Positions 36,345-45,991 of a DNA stretch of 64,000 nt are shown here, piece by piece. The DNA lies in the NCBI GenBank assembly GCA_947488615.1, contig CANKZU010000004.1:1-64000 (forward strand), written 5' to 3'. A program made the translations under genes and the position numbers. The notes beneath the pieces are model-generated. The model had not been told where the DNA came from, made no database searches, and saw only the letters and a list, made by a program, of their open reading frames with translations. Numbering within the stretch: position 1 is the stretch's first letter; each line of letters starts with the position of its first letter. This DNA is from an uncultured Aurantimonas sp. (lineage in GTDB: Bacteria > Pseudomonadota > Alphaproteobacteria > Rhizobiales > Rhizobiaceae).

Positions 36345-37949
36345 ATGGAAGAATTCGATTACATCGTCGCCGGCGCGGGCTCGGCAGGTTGCGTCCTCGC
36401 CAACCGGCTGTCCGCTGATCCGAAAAACCGCGTGCTGCTGCTGGAAGGCGGCGGCAAGGACAACTGGATCTGGTTCCACATTCCGGTCGGCTATCTCTTT
36501 GCCATCGGCAATCCGCGCGCCGACTGGATGTTCAAGACCACCAGTCAGCCAGGGCTGAACGGCCGGGCGCTCAACTATCCGCGCGGCAAGACGCTTGGCG
36601 GGTCGTCGGCGATCAACGCGATGATCTACATGCGCGGACAGGCGGCGGATTACGACCATTGGCGCCAGCTCGGTCTCACAGGCTGGGGCTGGGACGACGT
36701 TCTGGAGGCGTTCAAGGCGGTCGAGGATCATGCCGACGGACCGGATGAATTCCACGGCACCGGGGGCGAATGGCGGGTCGAGCACCCGCGCATCCGCTGG
36801 GACGTTCTCGACCGGGTGCGCGACGCGGCCGAGGCGGCGGGCGTGTCCAAGATCGCCGACTTCAACACGGGCGACAACGAAGGCTCGGCCTATTTCCAGG
36901 TCAACCAGAAGGGCGGGCGGCGCTGGAGCGCGGCGCGCGGTTTTCTGAAGCCCGCGCTCGGTCGGCCGAACCTCAAGGTGGTCACCGGCGTCATGGTCGA
37001 CCGGGTGCGCTTTCGCGATGGGCGCGCGGTCTCGATCGACTACCGCAAGGACGGCAAGGGCTTCGAGGCGCTGGCGGCGCGCGAGATCGTGCTGTCGGCC
37101 GGCGCCGTCGGCTCGCCGGCGATCCTGGAGCGCTCCGGCGTCGGCGACGCCGACCGGCTGAAAGGGCACGGCATCGCGCCCGTCCAACACCTGCCGGGTG
37201 TGGGCGAGAATTTGCAGGACCATCTGCAGATCCGCCCGATCTACAAGGTCGACGGGATCAAGACGCTGAACAGCGAATACAAGAACCTGTTCCGTCGGGC
37301 GATGATGGGCGTCGACTATGCGCTCCGGCGGCGGGGACCGTTGACCATGGCGCCGAGCCAGGTCGGCGCCTTCGTCAAATCCTCGCCGGATCAGGCGACG
37401 GCCAATCTGGAATTCCATTTCCAGCCGCTGTCGCTCGACGATTGGGGCGCGGGGCTGCATTCCTTCTCCGCCTTCACGGCGAGCGTCTGCAATCTCAGGC
37501 CGACCAGCCGCGGCAGCATCCATCTGACCGGCGCGCGGCCGGAGGATGCGCCGGACATCGCGCCGAACTACCTGTCCACCGACGAGGACCGGCAGGTCGC
37601 CGTCGACAGCCTGAAATGGGCCCGGCGGATCGTGGAGCAGTCGCCCCTCGCGCCCTATCGGCCGGAGGAATACAAGCCCGGCGCGCATGTCACGTCCGAC
37701 GAGGACATGCTGGTCGCCGCCGGCGATCTCGGCACGACGATCTTCCACCCGGTCGGGACGGCCAAGATGGGAATCGAAGGCGATCCGATGGCGGTGCTCG
37801 ACGAGCGGCTGCGCGTGCGCGGGATCAGGGGCCTGCGTGTCGCCGACGCCTCAGTGATGCCGTCGATCACGTCTGGCAACACCAATTCGCCGACGATCAT
37901 GATCGCGGAAAAGGCCGCCCGGATGATCTTGGAGGACGCAAAGGCGTAA
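36345..37949 (+). CDS. GMC-family oxidoreductase, choline dehydrogenase-like
   Basis: A 534-residue flavoprotein: FAD-binding FDYIVAGAGSAGCVLANRLS at the N-terminus, GMC signature YPRGKTLGGSSAINAMIYMR and C-terminal catalytic region HPVGTAKMG, then GNTNSPTIMIAEKAARMI. It oxidises an alcohol; similarity is to BetA/alcohol dehydrogenase members but the substrate is not fixed by sequence, and no bet genes adjoin. Single rightward gene ended by a terminator. Confidence 0.88.
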   Translation: MEEFDYIVAGAGSAGCVLANRLSADPKNRVLLLEGGGKDNWIWFHIPVGYLFAIGNPRADWMFKTTSQPGLNGRALNYPRGKTLGGSSAINAMIYMRGQAADYDHWRQLGLTGWGWDDVLEAFKAVEDHADGPDEFHGTGGEWRVEHPRIRWDVLDRVRDAAEAAGVSKIADFNTGDNEGSAYFQVNQKGGRRWSAARGFLKPALGRPNLKVVTGVMVDRVRFRDGRAVSIDYRKDGKGFEALAAREIVLSAGAVGSPAILERSGVGDADRLKGHGIAPVQHLPGVGENLQDHLQIRPIYKVDGIKTLNSEYKNLFRRAMMGVDYALRRRGPLTMAPSQVGAFVKSSPDQATANLEFHFQPLSLDDWGAGLHSFSAFTASVCNLRPTSRGSIHLTGARPEDAPDIAPNYLSTDEDRQVAVDSLKWARRIVEQSPLAPYRPEEYKPGAHVTSDEDMLVAAGDLGTTIFHPVGTAKMGIEGDPMAVLDERLRVRGIRGLRVADASVMPSITSGNTNSPTIMIAEKAARMILEDAKA

Positions 37950-37970
37950 AGAGCGGAGAAGCGACAACGA

Positions 37971-38005
37971 AAGAGCCCGGAAAACAAGCGCTCCGGGCTC
38001 TTCGT
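37971..38005 (+). terminator. terminator between the GMC gene and putA
   Basis: Perfect 11-base stem AAGAGCCCGGA/TCCGGGCTCTT around a 10-base loop, followed by TTCGTT-like sequence. It lies 21 bases after the GMC oxidoreductase stop. The stem is symmetrical and may also serve the leftward putA transcript. Confidence 0.7.
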
Positions 38006-38175
38006 TGAGAATGGCCGGCTGGTGGCATCGGGAGGAGGAATGCCGCCAATCGACCCATGCGCGGTGACAGTGAAAGCCCGTTCGCTTGGGAGGAGGTCGA
38101 CGGGCTTTCCGATCGTCCATTGCCGCAACATCATGACTATACATCAAGTCGCGACAATAGACTGTCACCCGTTTG

Positions 38176-41100
38176 CTACGATTCCATTGCAATCAGGCTC
38201 GCATTGCCGCCGGCCGCCGCAGTATTCACCGACGTCACCTGTTCGCGAGCGAATCGCGCCACGTAATTCGGCCCGCCCGCCTTCGGCCCGGTGCCGGACA
38301 GGCCCGAGCCGCCGAAGGGCTGGGAGCCGACGATCGCCCCGATGATGTTGCGATTGACGTAGATGTTGCCGACGGTCAGCCGCTCGGCGATCGTCTTGAC
38401 CGTCTCGTCGATGCGGCTATGGACGCCGAGCGTCAGACCGAAGCCGGTCCGCTCGATCGAATCGCAAACCTTGTCGAGTTCGCCGGCCTTCCACCGCACC
38501 ACATGCAGGATCGGGCCGAACACCTCGCGGTCGAGCGCCTCGGGCTTGTCCAGTTCGACGATATGCGGCGCGAACCAGTGGCCCTCGGCCGGCAGACCGT
38601 CGCGGAGGCGGCCTCGGAAGCGGACCGTCTGCGACCGCTCCATGCACTCGATGTGAGAGGTCAGCATGGCGTGCTGTTCGGCATCGATCACCGGGCCGAT
38701 GTCGGTCGACAGGTCTTGCGGGTCGCCGACGACCAGTTCCGCCGCGGCGCCGGCGATCATTTCGATCATGCGCTCGGCGACATCCTCCTGGACATAGAGG
38801 ACGCGCAAGGCCGAACAGCGCTGGCCGGCGGACCGGAACGCCGACATCACGACGTCGTCGGCGACCTGTTCCGGCAGCGCCGTCGCGTCGACGACAAGGC
38901 CGTTGATGCCGCCGGTTTCGGCGATCAGCGGGGCGATCGGCGCGTTGCGGGCGGCCAACGCGCGATTGATCGCGAAGGCGGTCTCGGTCGAGCCGGTGAA
39001 GGCGACGACCGCCGTGGCGTCATGGGAAACCAGCGCGGCGCCCGCCTCCCCGTCGCCCGGCGCGAGGAAAAGACCCTGCGCCGGAAATCCGGCCTCGTGC
39101 AGGAGGCCGACCGCCAGCGAGGCGACCAGCGGCGTCTGCTCGGCTGGCTTGGCGATGACGACATTGCCGGCGGCGAGCGCCGCCGCGACCTGGCCGGTGA
39201 AGATCGCCAGCGGGAAATTCCACGGCGAGATGCAGATGGCGACGCCGCGCGAGCGGTAGCGAAGGCGGTTTTCCTCGCCGGTCGGACCGGGCAGCGGGGT
39301 GGGCTCGGCGAACAGCCGTTCAGCTTCGGCGGCATAGAAACGGAGGAAATCCACCGCCTCCCGAATTTCGGCGATGCCGTCGTCGACCGTCTTGCCGGCC
39401 TCACGGGCCAGAAGCGCCATGAACACGCCTTGCCGCTTTTCCATCAGATCGGCGGCCTCGCGCAGCCAGGCGGCGCGGCTTGCGGCAGGCACTGCCTCGG
39501 CCGCCCGCACATGGCGCGCCGCCTCGGTAACGAGGGCCTTCGCGCCGCTCGCGCTCAGATGATGGCTGCGCCCGACGAGCGCACCATCGACTGGCGAACG
39601 GATCTCGACCGGCCCTTTGGCGTCGGCGCCCTTGAAGCCGCAGATGGCCGCGATCGGTTCGCGCCCGGTTTGTTCGCGCGCGTCGAGGAAACGATCGAGG
39701 GCGCGCCGGTCGCCGAACTCGATACCGGCGGAGTTCTTGCGCGGCGCGAAAATCTCCGATGGCAAGCCAATTTTCGGATGGCGGGCGGGACCGTTCTTCA
39801 GGACGTCGCGCGGGCGCTCGATCAAAGAGTCGATCGGCACGTCCTCGTCGCCGACCTGCGCGACGAAGGACGAATTGGCACCGTTCTCCAGAAGACGGCG
39901 CACCAGATAGGCGAGCAGGTCGCGATAACCGCCGACCGGCGCGTAGATGCGGCAGGGAATTGCCGAAGCGGACGAACGGCGCATGGTCTCGTAGAGCGCT
40001 TCGCCCATGCCGTGCAGGCGCTGGAACTCGAATCCGGAGACATCGGCGCCTGCCATTTCGACGATGGTCGCGACCGTCAGGGCGTTGTGGGTCGCAATTT
40101 GCGGGTAGAGCCGCGCGCGGCGATCCAGAAGCGCCTTCGCCGCGACCAGATAGGACAGATCCGTCGCCGGCTTGCGCGAATAGACCGGATAGCCGGCAAG
40201 GCCTTTTTCCTGCGCCTGCTTGATCTCCGTATCCCAATAGGCGCCCTTGACGAGGCGGACCATCATCTTGACGCCCGCTGCCCTGGCGAGCGCGTCGATA
40301 TGCTCGATCACGGCCAGGGTCCGCTTCTGATAGGCCTGGATGGCGAGACCGAAGCCGTTCCAGCCGTTGAAGTCGAACTCCTTGACCACCGCGTCGATGA
40401 CGTCGAGCGACAGTTCCAGCCGCGAGGCTTCCTCGGCGTCGATCGTCAGGTTCAAATCGTAGCTTTGCGCCTGACGGGCCAGCTCTTTGACGCGAGGCAC
40501 CAGATCCTTCAGCACGGTGTCGCGGTGGGTCGGCTGATAGCGCGCATGCAGCGCCGAGAGCTTGACCGAAATCCCCGGGCGGTCGGGCAACGGCTTGTTG
40601 CCGGCCTTGCGGCCGATCGCCTCGATCGCGTCGGCATAGGAACGGAAGTAGCGCTCCGCGTCGGCCTTGGTGCGGGCGCCCTCCCCCAGCATGTCGTAGG
40701 AATGGCGATAGCCCTTCTTCTCGAAGGCGCGGGCGCGATCGAGCGCGTCCGCGATCGTCTCGCCGAGGACGAAATGGCGGCCGAGAAAACGCATCGCCTG
40801 GCGCGTCGCGGTGCGGACCGCCGGCCCGCCGACGCGCTTGACGAGAGAAGAGATGACGCCTTGCGGCGTTTCGCCCGGCCGGATGATCCGCGCCGACACG
40901 CCGAGCGCCCAGGCCGAGGCGGCGGTCAGCATCCGGTCCTCGTCGCCATCGTGATGGGCCCAGTCGCCGGCGCCGATCTTGTCTTCGATCAGCCGGTCCT
41001 GCGTCTTGGCGTCGGGCACCCGGAGCAGCGCCTCGGCCAGGATCATCAGCGCCAGCCCCTCGCGACTCGACAAGCCGAACTCGCGGAGGAAATCCTCGAC

Positions 41101-41271
41101 CCCGCCGATGCCGCCGGCCGCGCCGCGAATCCCCTCGATCAGGCTCCGCGCCCGCCGATCGACTGCCGCCTCGTCATGCGTCCAGCGCTCGGAGGCATCG
41201 AACAGCGCGGCGACCGCCGCCGTGTCGTCCGGCGCGAAAGGAGCCGAGAAGGGTTCTGGCATGGCCGACAT
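38176..41271 (-). CDS. putA: bifunctional proline dehydrogenase / glutamate-semialdehyde dehydrogenase
   Basis: A 1031-residue PutA that oxidises proline to glutamate. The FAD-linked PRODH barrel covers about residues 150-460 (GISVKLSALHARYQ, MVRLVKGAYWDTEIKQAQ) and the aldehyde dehydrogenase about 520-1010 (SPWNFPLAIFTGQ, catalytic Cys in RSAGQRCSALRVLYVQ). It lacks the N-terminal ribbon-helix-helix of E. coli PutA, so it cannot repress itself; the divergent Lrp-type gene is the likely regulator. GGAG precedes the ATG at 41271. Confidence 0.95.
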   Translation of the reverse strand: MSAMPEPFSAPFAPDDTAAVAALFDASERWTHDEAAVDRRARSLIEGIRGAAGGIGGVEDFLREFGLSSREGLALMILAEALLRVPDAKTQDRLIEDKIGAGDWAHHDGDEDRMLTAASAWALGVSARIIRPGETPQGVISSLVKRVGGPAVRTATRQAMRFLGRHFVLGETIADALDRARAFEKKGYRHSYDMLGEGARTKADAERYFRSYADAIEAIGRKAGNKPLPDRPGISVKLSALHARYQPTHRDTVLKDLVPRVKELARQAQSYDLNLTIDAEEASRLELSLDVIDAVVKEFDFNGWNGFGLAIQAYQKRTLAVIEHIDALARAAGVKMMVRLVKGAYWDTEIKQAQEKGLAGYPVYSRKPATDLSYLVAAKALLDRRARLYPQIATHNALTVATIVEMAGADVSGFEFQRLHGMGEALYETMRRSSASAIPCRIYAPVGGYRDLLAYLVRRLLENGANSSFVAQVGDEDVPIDSLIERPRDVLKNGPARHPKIGLPSEIFAPRKNSAGIEFGDRRALDRFLDAREQTGREPIAAICGFKGADAKGPVEIRSPVDGALVGRSHHLSASGAKALVTEAARHVRAAEAVPAASRAAWLREAADLMEKRQGVFMALLAREAGKTVDDGIAEIREAVDFLRFYAAEAERLFAEPTPLPGPTGEENRLRYRSRGVAICISPWNFPLAIFTGQVAAALAAGNVVIAKPAEQTPLVASLAVGLLHEAGFPAQGLFLAPGDGEAGAALVSHDATAVVAFTGSTETAFAINRALAARNAPIAPLIAETGGINGLVVDATALPEQVADDVVMSAFRSAGQRCSALRVLYVQEDVAERMIEMIAGAAAELVVGDPQDLSTDIGPVIDAEQHAMLTSHIECMERSQTVRFRGRLRDGLPAEGHWFAPHIVELDKPEALDREVFGPILHVVRWKAGELDKVCDSIERTGFGLTLGVHSRIDETVKTIAERLTVGNIYVNRNIIGAIVGSQPFGGSGLSGTGPKAGGPNYVARFAREQVTSVNTAAAGGNASLIAMES

Positions 41272-41391
41272 GGTTCACTCCGTGATCGATCGAAGACAAT
41301 GACATTTAACAGACCCAGCAGCCGTGTTTCTCGCCAAAGAGAGGCCTGATTGCAGTGGAATGCTTCGAACAAATGCCATACATCGGCTTAG

Positions 41392-41853
41392 ATGACCGAA
41401 CCCGACCGAAAAGACCGCAATATCCTCCGCGAGCTCCAGCGTGACGGCCGCCTCACCAATCTCGAACTCGCCGAGCGGGTCCATCTGTCGCCGACAGCGA
41501 CGGCCGAACGGGTGAAGCGCCTCACCCGCGACGGCTACATCCTTGGATATGCGGCGCGTCTTTCGCCGGAAAAGCTCGGCCGCGGCATGATCGTCTTCGT
41601 GGAGGTCAAGATGGACCGGACCAGCGATGCGATCTTTTCCGAGTTCAAGCGCGTCGCGGAGGCCACGCCCGACATCATGGAGTGCCACATGGTGGCCGGT
41701 GGCTTCGACTATCTCATCAAGGCGCGGGTGAAAGACATGATCGCCTATCGGGCATTTTTGTCCGACGCGCTGCTGGCCCTTCCCGGCGTGCGCGAAACGC
41801 ATACCTATGCGGTCATGGAGGAAGTGAAGAACACGGCCTCGATCGCGTTCTGA
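41392..41853 (+). CDS. putR: Lrp/AsnC-family regulator, probable PutR
   Basis: A 153-residue regulator: N-terminal winged helix (ILRELQRDGRLTNLELAERV, SPTATAERVKRLTRDGYI) and C-terminal RAM effector domain (VAGGFDYLIKARVKDM). It is transcribed away from putA across a 120-base gap. In other alphaproteobacteria a divergent Lrp-type activator switches on putA with proline; the same role is inferred here. Confidence 0.88.
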   Translation: MTEPDRKDRNILRELQRDGRLTNLELAERVHLSPTATAERVKRLTRDGYILGYAARLSPEKLGRGMIVFVEVKMDRTSDAIFSEFKRVAEATPDIMECHMVAGGFDYLIKARVKDMIAYRAFLSDALLALPGVRETHTYAVMEEVKNTASIAF

Positions 41854-42013
41854 AGCCTGATGCGCCGGCCATTCGCAGCACGATGCCCAAGCGGGGAAAC
41901 CGGCCTGTTGCGTTGACAGCCTCCGATGCGCGATAGTCTCTCCATCGACTTCAGACATGCTTTCGTCCGGTCAATGCCCAGACATTCGAGCGGGCGACCA
42001 CAGGAGATATTTC

Positions 42014-42961
42014 ATGACCCTTTCAAGACTGCTCGCGGGCGCCGCCCTCGGCACCGTGCTGATCGCCTCTCCGGTTTTCGCCCAGGAGGCCGCTAGCTGC
42101 TCGACGGTGCGCTTTTCCGATGTCGGCTGGACGGACATCACGGCGACAACCGCCGCGACGACGGAGATCCTGCAAGGGCTCGGCTACGAGACCGACATCA
42201 AGGTCTTGTCGGTGCCGGTGACCTTCGCATCGATGAAGAACGGCGATATCGATGTCTTCCTCGGCAACTGGATGCCGTCGATGCAGGGCGATGTCGAAAA
42301 ATATTTGGCCGACGGCTCGGTCGAGGATATCAACACCAATCTGACGGGCGCGAAATATACCCTCGCCGTGTCGCAGTCCGCCTTCGATGAGGGTCTGAAG
42401 ACCTTCGACGACATCGCCAAGTTTTCCGACCAGCTCGACGGCAAGATCTACGGCATCGAGCCGGGCAATGACGGCAACCGCCTGATCCTCGACATGATCG
42501 AGAAGGACGCGTTTGGGCTGAAGGAGTTCGAGCTGGTGGAATCCTCCGAGCAGGGCATGCTCAGCCAGGTCGCGCGCGAAGCTCGCTCCGACAAGCCGAT
42601 CGTGTTCCTGGGATGGGCGCCGCATCCGATGAACAAGAATTTTGAGATCGCGTATCTGGATGGCGGCGACGAGTATTTCGGTCCGGATTTCGGCGGCGCC
42701 ACGGTGCATACCACCGTGCGAAAGGGCTACACGGAAGAGTGCCCGAATGTCGGCTCACTCTTGAAGAACCTCACCTTCTCTCTCGACATGGAAAACGCCA
42801 TCATGGGTGCGATCCTCGACGACGGCGAGAAGCCCGAAGCGGCGGCCAAGGCATGGCTCAAGGCTAACCCGGATGCGTTGTCGGCATGGCTCGAGGGCGT
42901 CACGACCAAGGACGGCGAGGATGGAATGCCGGCGGTCAAATCCTATCTCGGCCTGTCCTGA
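42014..42961 (+). CDS. choX: choline/betaine ABC transporter substrate-binding protein
   Basis: A 315-residue periplasmic protein with a signal peptide (cleavage near FAQEA) and an OpuAC domain: VGWTDITATTAATTEILQGL, MKNGDIDVFLGNWMPSMQ and VFLGWAPHPMN, with the tryptophans expected in the quaternary-amine cage. First gene of choXWV. CAGGAG precedes the ATG at 42014. A weak promoter (TTGACA at 41913, TAGTCT 15 bases on) lies upstream. Confidence 0.92.
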   Translation: MTLSRLLAGAALGTVLIASPVFAQEAASCSTVRFSDVGWTDITATTAATTEILQGLGYETDIKVLSVPVTFASMKNGDIDVFLGNWMPSMQGDVEKYLADGSVEDINTNLTGAKYTLAVSQSAFDEGLKTFDDIAKFSDQLDGKIYGIEPGNDGNRLILDMIEKDAFGLKEFELVESSEQGMLSQVAREARSDKPIVFLGWAPHPMNKNFEIAYLDGGDEYFGPDFGGATVHTTVRKGYTEECPNVGSLLKNLTFSLDMENAIMGAILDDGEKPEAAAKAWLKANPDALSAWLEGVTTKDGEDGMPAVKSYLGLS

Positions 42962-42985
42962 TCAAGCCGCGCGCCAAGCTTCCGG

Positions 42986-43014
42986 GGGCCGGCATCGACC
43001 GGCCCTCTTCTTTA
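42986..43014 (+). terminator. terminator-like hairpin between choX and choW
   Basis: GGGCCGG-CATCGA-CCGGCCC followed by TCTTCTTT. It lies between the binding-protein gene and the permease gene and could reduce transcription of the downstream genes or stabilise choX mRNA. Confidence 0.7.
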
Positions 43015-43056
43015 TAGTCCCCCGCATCACCTGAACCCGGAAGGACGATCCCGCCC

Positions 43057-43899
43057 GTGCAGTGGCTCGAAGACAATCCGCTTCCGATCGGCGATTACGC
43101 CGAAGCCTTCGTCGATTGGCTGACCGCCAATTTCACGTTTCTCTTCGACGCCATCCGAGACGGCCTGGGCGCCTTCATCGACGCCATCCTGTTCGTGCTG
43201 CAATATCCGCATCCGCTGGTCGTCGTGGCGATCTTCGCGGCGATCGCCTATGCTGCCCGCCGCTCCATTCCGATCGTCGTCTTCACGGTTCTCGGGCTGT
43301 TGCTGATCATCAATCTGGGGTTCTGGGAAGAAACCACCGAAACGCTCGCTCTCGTCCTCGCATCGACCGCGGTCTGCATGATCATCGGGGTTCCGCTGGG
43401 GGTTGCTGCCGCCCGCCGCGACTGGCTGTATGCGGGGCTTCGGCCAATCCTCGACCTGATGCAGACGATCCCGACCTTCGTCTATCTGATCCCCGCGTTG
43501 ATCCTGTTTGGCCTCGGCCTGGTGCCGGGTCTCGTCGCCACGGTCATCTTCGCACTGCCCTCGCCGATCCGGCTGACCCGGCTCGGCATCGCCTCGACGC
43601 CGCGGCAATTGCTGGAAGCCGGCGACGCCTTCGGCGCCACGCCGATGCAGCGGCTCATCAAGATCGAGATTCCCTACGCCCTGCCCCAGATCATGGCGGG
43701 GTTGACGCAAACGATCATGCTGTCGCTGTCGATGGTGGTGATCGCCGCCCTCGTCGGCGCGCCCGGTCTCGGCGTGCCGGTGCTGCGCGCGCTCAATACG
43801 ATCAATATCGGCCAAGGCTTCGAGGCCGGTCTGGCGATCGTGCTTCTCGCCATCATCCTCGACCGGTTCTTCCGGATCGATGAAAAGGGACGCCGATGA
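43057..43899 (+). CDS. choW: choline/betaine ABC transporter permease
   Basis: A 280-residue inner-membrane permease with about six helices and the EAA loop region (STPRQLLEAGDAFGATPMQRLIKIEIPYALPQI, here spanning about residues 184-216). It matches ProW/ChoW permeases. The start is GTG at 43057 with AAGGA upstream; the end overlaps choV by ATGA. It forms the channel through which the ChoX ligand enters. Confidence 0.92.
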   Translation: MQWLEDNPLPIGDYAEAFVDWLTANFTFLFDAIRDGLGAFIDAILFVLQYPHPLVVVAIFAAIAYAARRSIPIVVFTVLGLLLIINLGFWEETTETLALVLASTAVCMIIGVPLGVAAARRDWLYAGLRPILDLMQTIPTFVYLIPALILFGLGLVPGLVATVIFALPSPIRLTRLGIASTPRQLLEAGDAFGATPMQRLIKIEIPYALPQIMAGLTQTIMLSLSMVVIAALVGAPGLGVPVLRALNTINIGQGFEAGLAIVLLAIILDRFFRIDEKGRR

Positions 43900-44936
43900 G
43901 CCCGATCGTATCCTTCCAGAACGTCTCGATCGTCTTCGGCCGGAAGCCGGAGCAGGCGCTGCCGCTCGTCGACGCGGGCAAGAGCCGTAGCGAAATCCGC
44001 GAGGCGACCGGCGCGACGCTGGGCGTCGCCGACGCCTCGCTCGACATCAATTCAGGCGAGATCGCCGTTCTTATGGGCCTGTCGGGTTCCGGCAAGTCGA
44101 CGTTGCTGCGCGCTGTCAACGGGCTGGCGCCGATCACCCGCGGCCGCGTCGTCATCGACACCGGCAAGGGCACCGTCGACCCGAAGGATTGCGGAGCCAA
44201 ACGCCTGCGCGAGCTGCGCCGTCACGAAGTGGCGATGGTGTTTCAGCAATTTGCCCTGCTGCCCTGGCGCTCAGTCGCCGAAAATGTCGGGCTCGGGCTC
44301 GAACTCGCCGGCGAGCCAAAAGCGAGGCGGCGCGAACGAGTGTTGACCCAACTCGAACTGGTCGGCCTCGGCGATTGGGCGGACAGCCGTGTCGGCGAAT
44401 TGTCCGGCGGCATGCAGCAGCGTGTGGGTCTCGCCCGCGCGTTTGCCACCGACGCCCCGATCCTGTTGATGGACGAGCCGTTCTCCGCGCTTGACCCGTT
44501 GATCCGGTCACGACTGCAGGACGAGCTCCTGGAAATCCAACAGCGGCTGAAAAAAACCATCATCTTCGTCAGTCATGATCTCGACGAGGCCTTCAAGATC
44601 GGCAACCGCATCGCCATCATGGAGGGCGGCCGCATCGTCCAGGTCGGCACTGCGCAGGATATCGTGCTCAAGCCGGCGGACAACTACGTCGCCGACTTCG
44701 TCGCCCATATGAATCCGCTCAACGTTCTGACCGCCGAGAACGTGATGAAGCCCGTGGATGCCGAGAGCGGCACGACTCCGGCGCGGGTCGCGGCAATGGC
44801 CGAACCCGATACGCCTTTGAGACGGGTGATGGAATCGATTTCCGGCGGCAATGGCGCGGTGGTCGTCTCCCGCAACGGACGGGTTGTCGGTCAGATCGGT
44901 CCGCAGGAGATCGTCGACGCGCTGATGCGCCACTGA
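43896..44936 (+). CDS. choV: choline/betaine ABC transporter ATP-binding protein
   Basis: A 346-residue ATPase of the ProV/ChoV type: Walker A GLSGSGKSTLLRAVNGL, Q loop MVFQQFALLPWR, signature LSGGMQQRVGLARAF, Walker B ILLMDEPFSALDPLIR and SHDLDEAF. A C-terminal tail (PLRRVMESISGGNGAVVVS) is a single CBS-like repeat that may sense ionic strength or ligand. Last gene of the operon. Confidence 0.93.
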   Translation: MSPIVSFQNVSIVFGRKPEQALPLVDAGKSRSEIREATGATLGVADASLDINSGEIAVLMGLSGSGKSTLLRAVNGLAPITRGRVVIDTGKGTVDPKDCGAKRLRELRRHEVAMVFQQFALLPWRSVAENVGLGLELAGEPKARRRERVLTQLELVGLGDWADSRVGELSGGMQQRVGLARAFATDAPILLMDEPFSALDPLIRSRLQDELLEIQQRLKKTIIFVSHDLDEAFKIGNRIAIMEGGRIVQVGTAQDIVLKPADNYVADFVAHMNPLNVLTAENVMKPVDAESGTTPARVAAMAEPDTPLRRVMESISGGNGAVVVSRNGRVVGQIGPQEIVDALMRH

Positions 44937-45605
44937 TACTAACCTGCGATTGCTCCGGGGCCGATCGGAAAACCACCGAACGCCACGCGCGGTAATTCGC
45001 CGGAATGCTGCTGCCCCATGGGGCGCTCGGCCTCGGTGGCAGTTAGCGATCGTGATGCGTCCAGAAAATCCATCATTCCCGGACGGGGGAAATCCGACCC
45101 GGCATATGCGAACGCCGGGTGATCACCCGCTCATCGGCTCCGATGCCGGAACAGCAAGATTGACTGCGCCGCCGACTGCACCGATGTCTCGGCTTTGCCA
45201 GGCATTCGACCCTCGTCGTTCCTGACCATGACCGGCTGCAACGGTGTCATTCCTTCGGGATCAAGACGCTGTAGACGCCGGAAATCCTCGATCGCGGCTT
45301 CCTCTCAGTGCGAACCCTTAATGTCAGCTTCGCCCACACCGACGATGCGCCGATATCCGGACGAGGCCCGGTGCTCGAGAACCGGCGCGGCAGAATCAGC
45401 CACGCGCCTCTGTCTCAAGGCCGTCGTCGAAAGGTTCTGACCCGCTCGTGAAAGAGCCCCTGCCGCAGGCGCGCGATGGCCATTCGCGAGGCGCGTGCGA
45501 GCGACCGCGCGCGATCCGGCGCGGCACGTCATTTCCCTGTTGCATTCGACCGAGCTTTCCGCCATATACCGCCCGTCCGCGGCACCCAGGTGCCGCGCGG
45601 AGCGG
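44937..45605. other. 669-base gene-poor gap before tRNA-Gly
   Basis: No ORF here has convincing coding character on either strand. It contains a perfect 14-base palindrome CGGGTGATCACCCG near 45116-45129. A promoter for the tRNA lies at the right end. The rest may be decayed coding sequence. Confidence 0.4.
45540..45568 (+). promoter_or_regulatory. putative tRNA-Gly promoter
   Basis: TTGCAT (45540-45545) and CATATA (45563-45568) spaced 17 bases, about 37 bases before the mature tRNA 5' end. Confidence 0.55.
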
Positions 45606-45680
45606 GCGGGCGTAGCTCAGGGGTAGAGCACAACCTTGCCAAGGTTGGGGTCGTGGGTTCGAATCCCATCGCCCGCTCCA
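45606..45680 (+). tRNA. tRNA-Gly (anticodon GCC), CCA encoded
   Basis: Acceptor GCGGGCG pairs with CGCCCGC. The D arm is GCTCAGGGGTAGAGC, the anticodon stem ACCTT/AAGGT carries anticodon GCC, and the T arm GTGGG-TTCGAAT-CCCAT is intact. It ends TCCA with CCA encoded. All arms are present. Confidence 0.96.
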
Positions 45681-45991
45681 ATTTTTCCCAAAGTCATCGA
45701 GAATGCAAAGCGTTATTTTTAGCGTTGCTGACGGCGCTCGGCCGATGGCTGAAATCAGCCCCGCATTGGGGATGTCCGAAATTCCTTCTTACTGGCGCTG
45801 CCCAATCTCCCGGGTCATCGACGGGGGCGACAGACGGCTCGGAAATCATGGGACAGCTCTATTCGGACCAGATGCGGCGTTCTCGGCCCGCGTTCCATGC
45901 ATGCTTCATCCGGCTACCGACACACGACATTTTGATCCCAACTCTGTAACCCGCGACGTAATCTCTTCAAGCCACATTGGAGGAGGAAACC
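45681..45991. other. intergenic region after tRNA-Gly
   Basis: About 310 bases without a convincing gene. It begins with a T-rich stretch (AATTTTTCCC) that may end the tRNA transcript. No promoter for the following lectin-like gene is clear. Confidence 0.4.

Noticed and set aside
38173..41349. A 1058-codon open frame on the top strand opposite putA
   Set aside because: Mirror ORF of a high-GC gene; composition is Arg/Asp/Gln-rich with no recognisable domain, while the opposite strand encodes a textbook PutA.
45305..45565. An 86-codon bottom-strand ORF before tRNA-Gly
   Set aside because: Low-complexity Ala/Arg-rich translation, no ribosome site and no recognised family; it overlaps the likely tRNA promoter.
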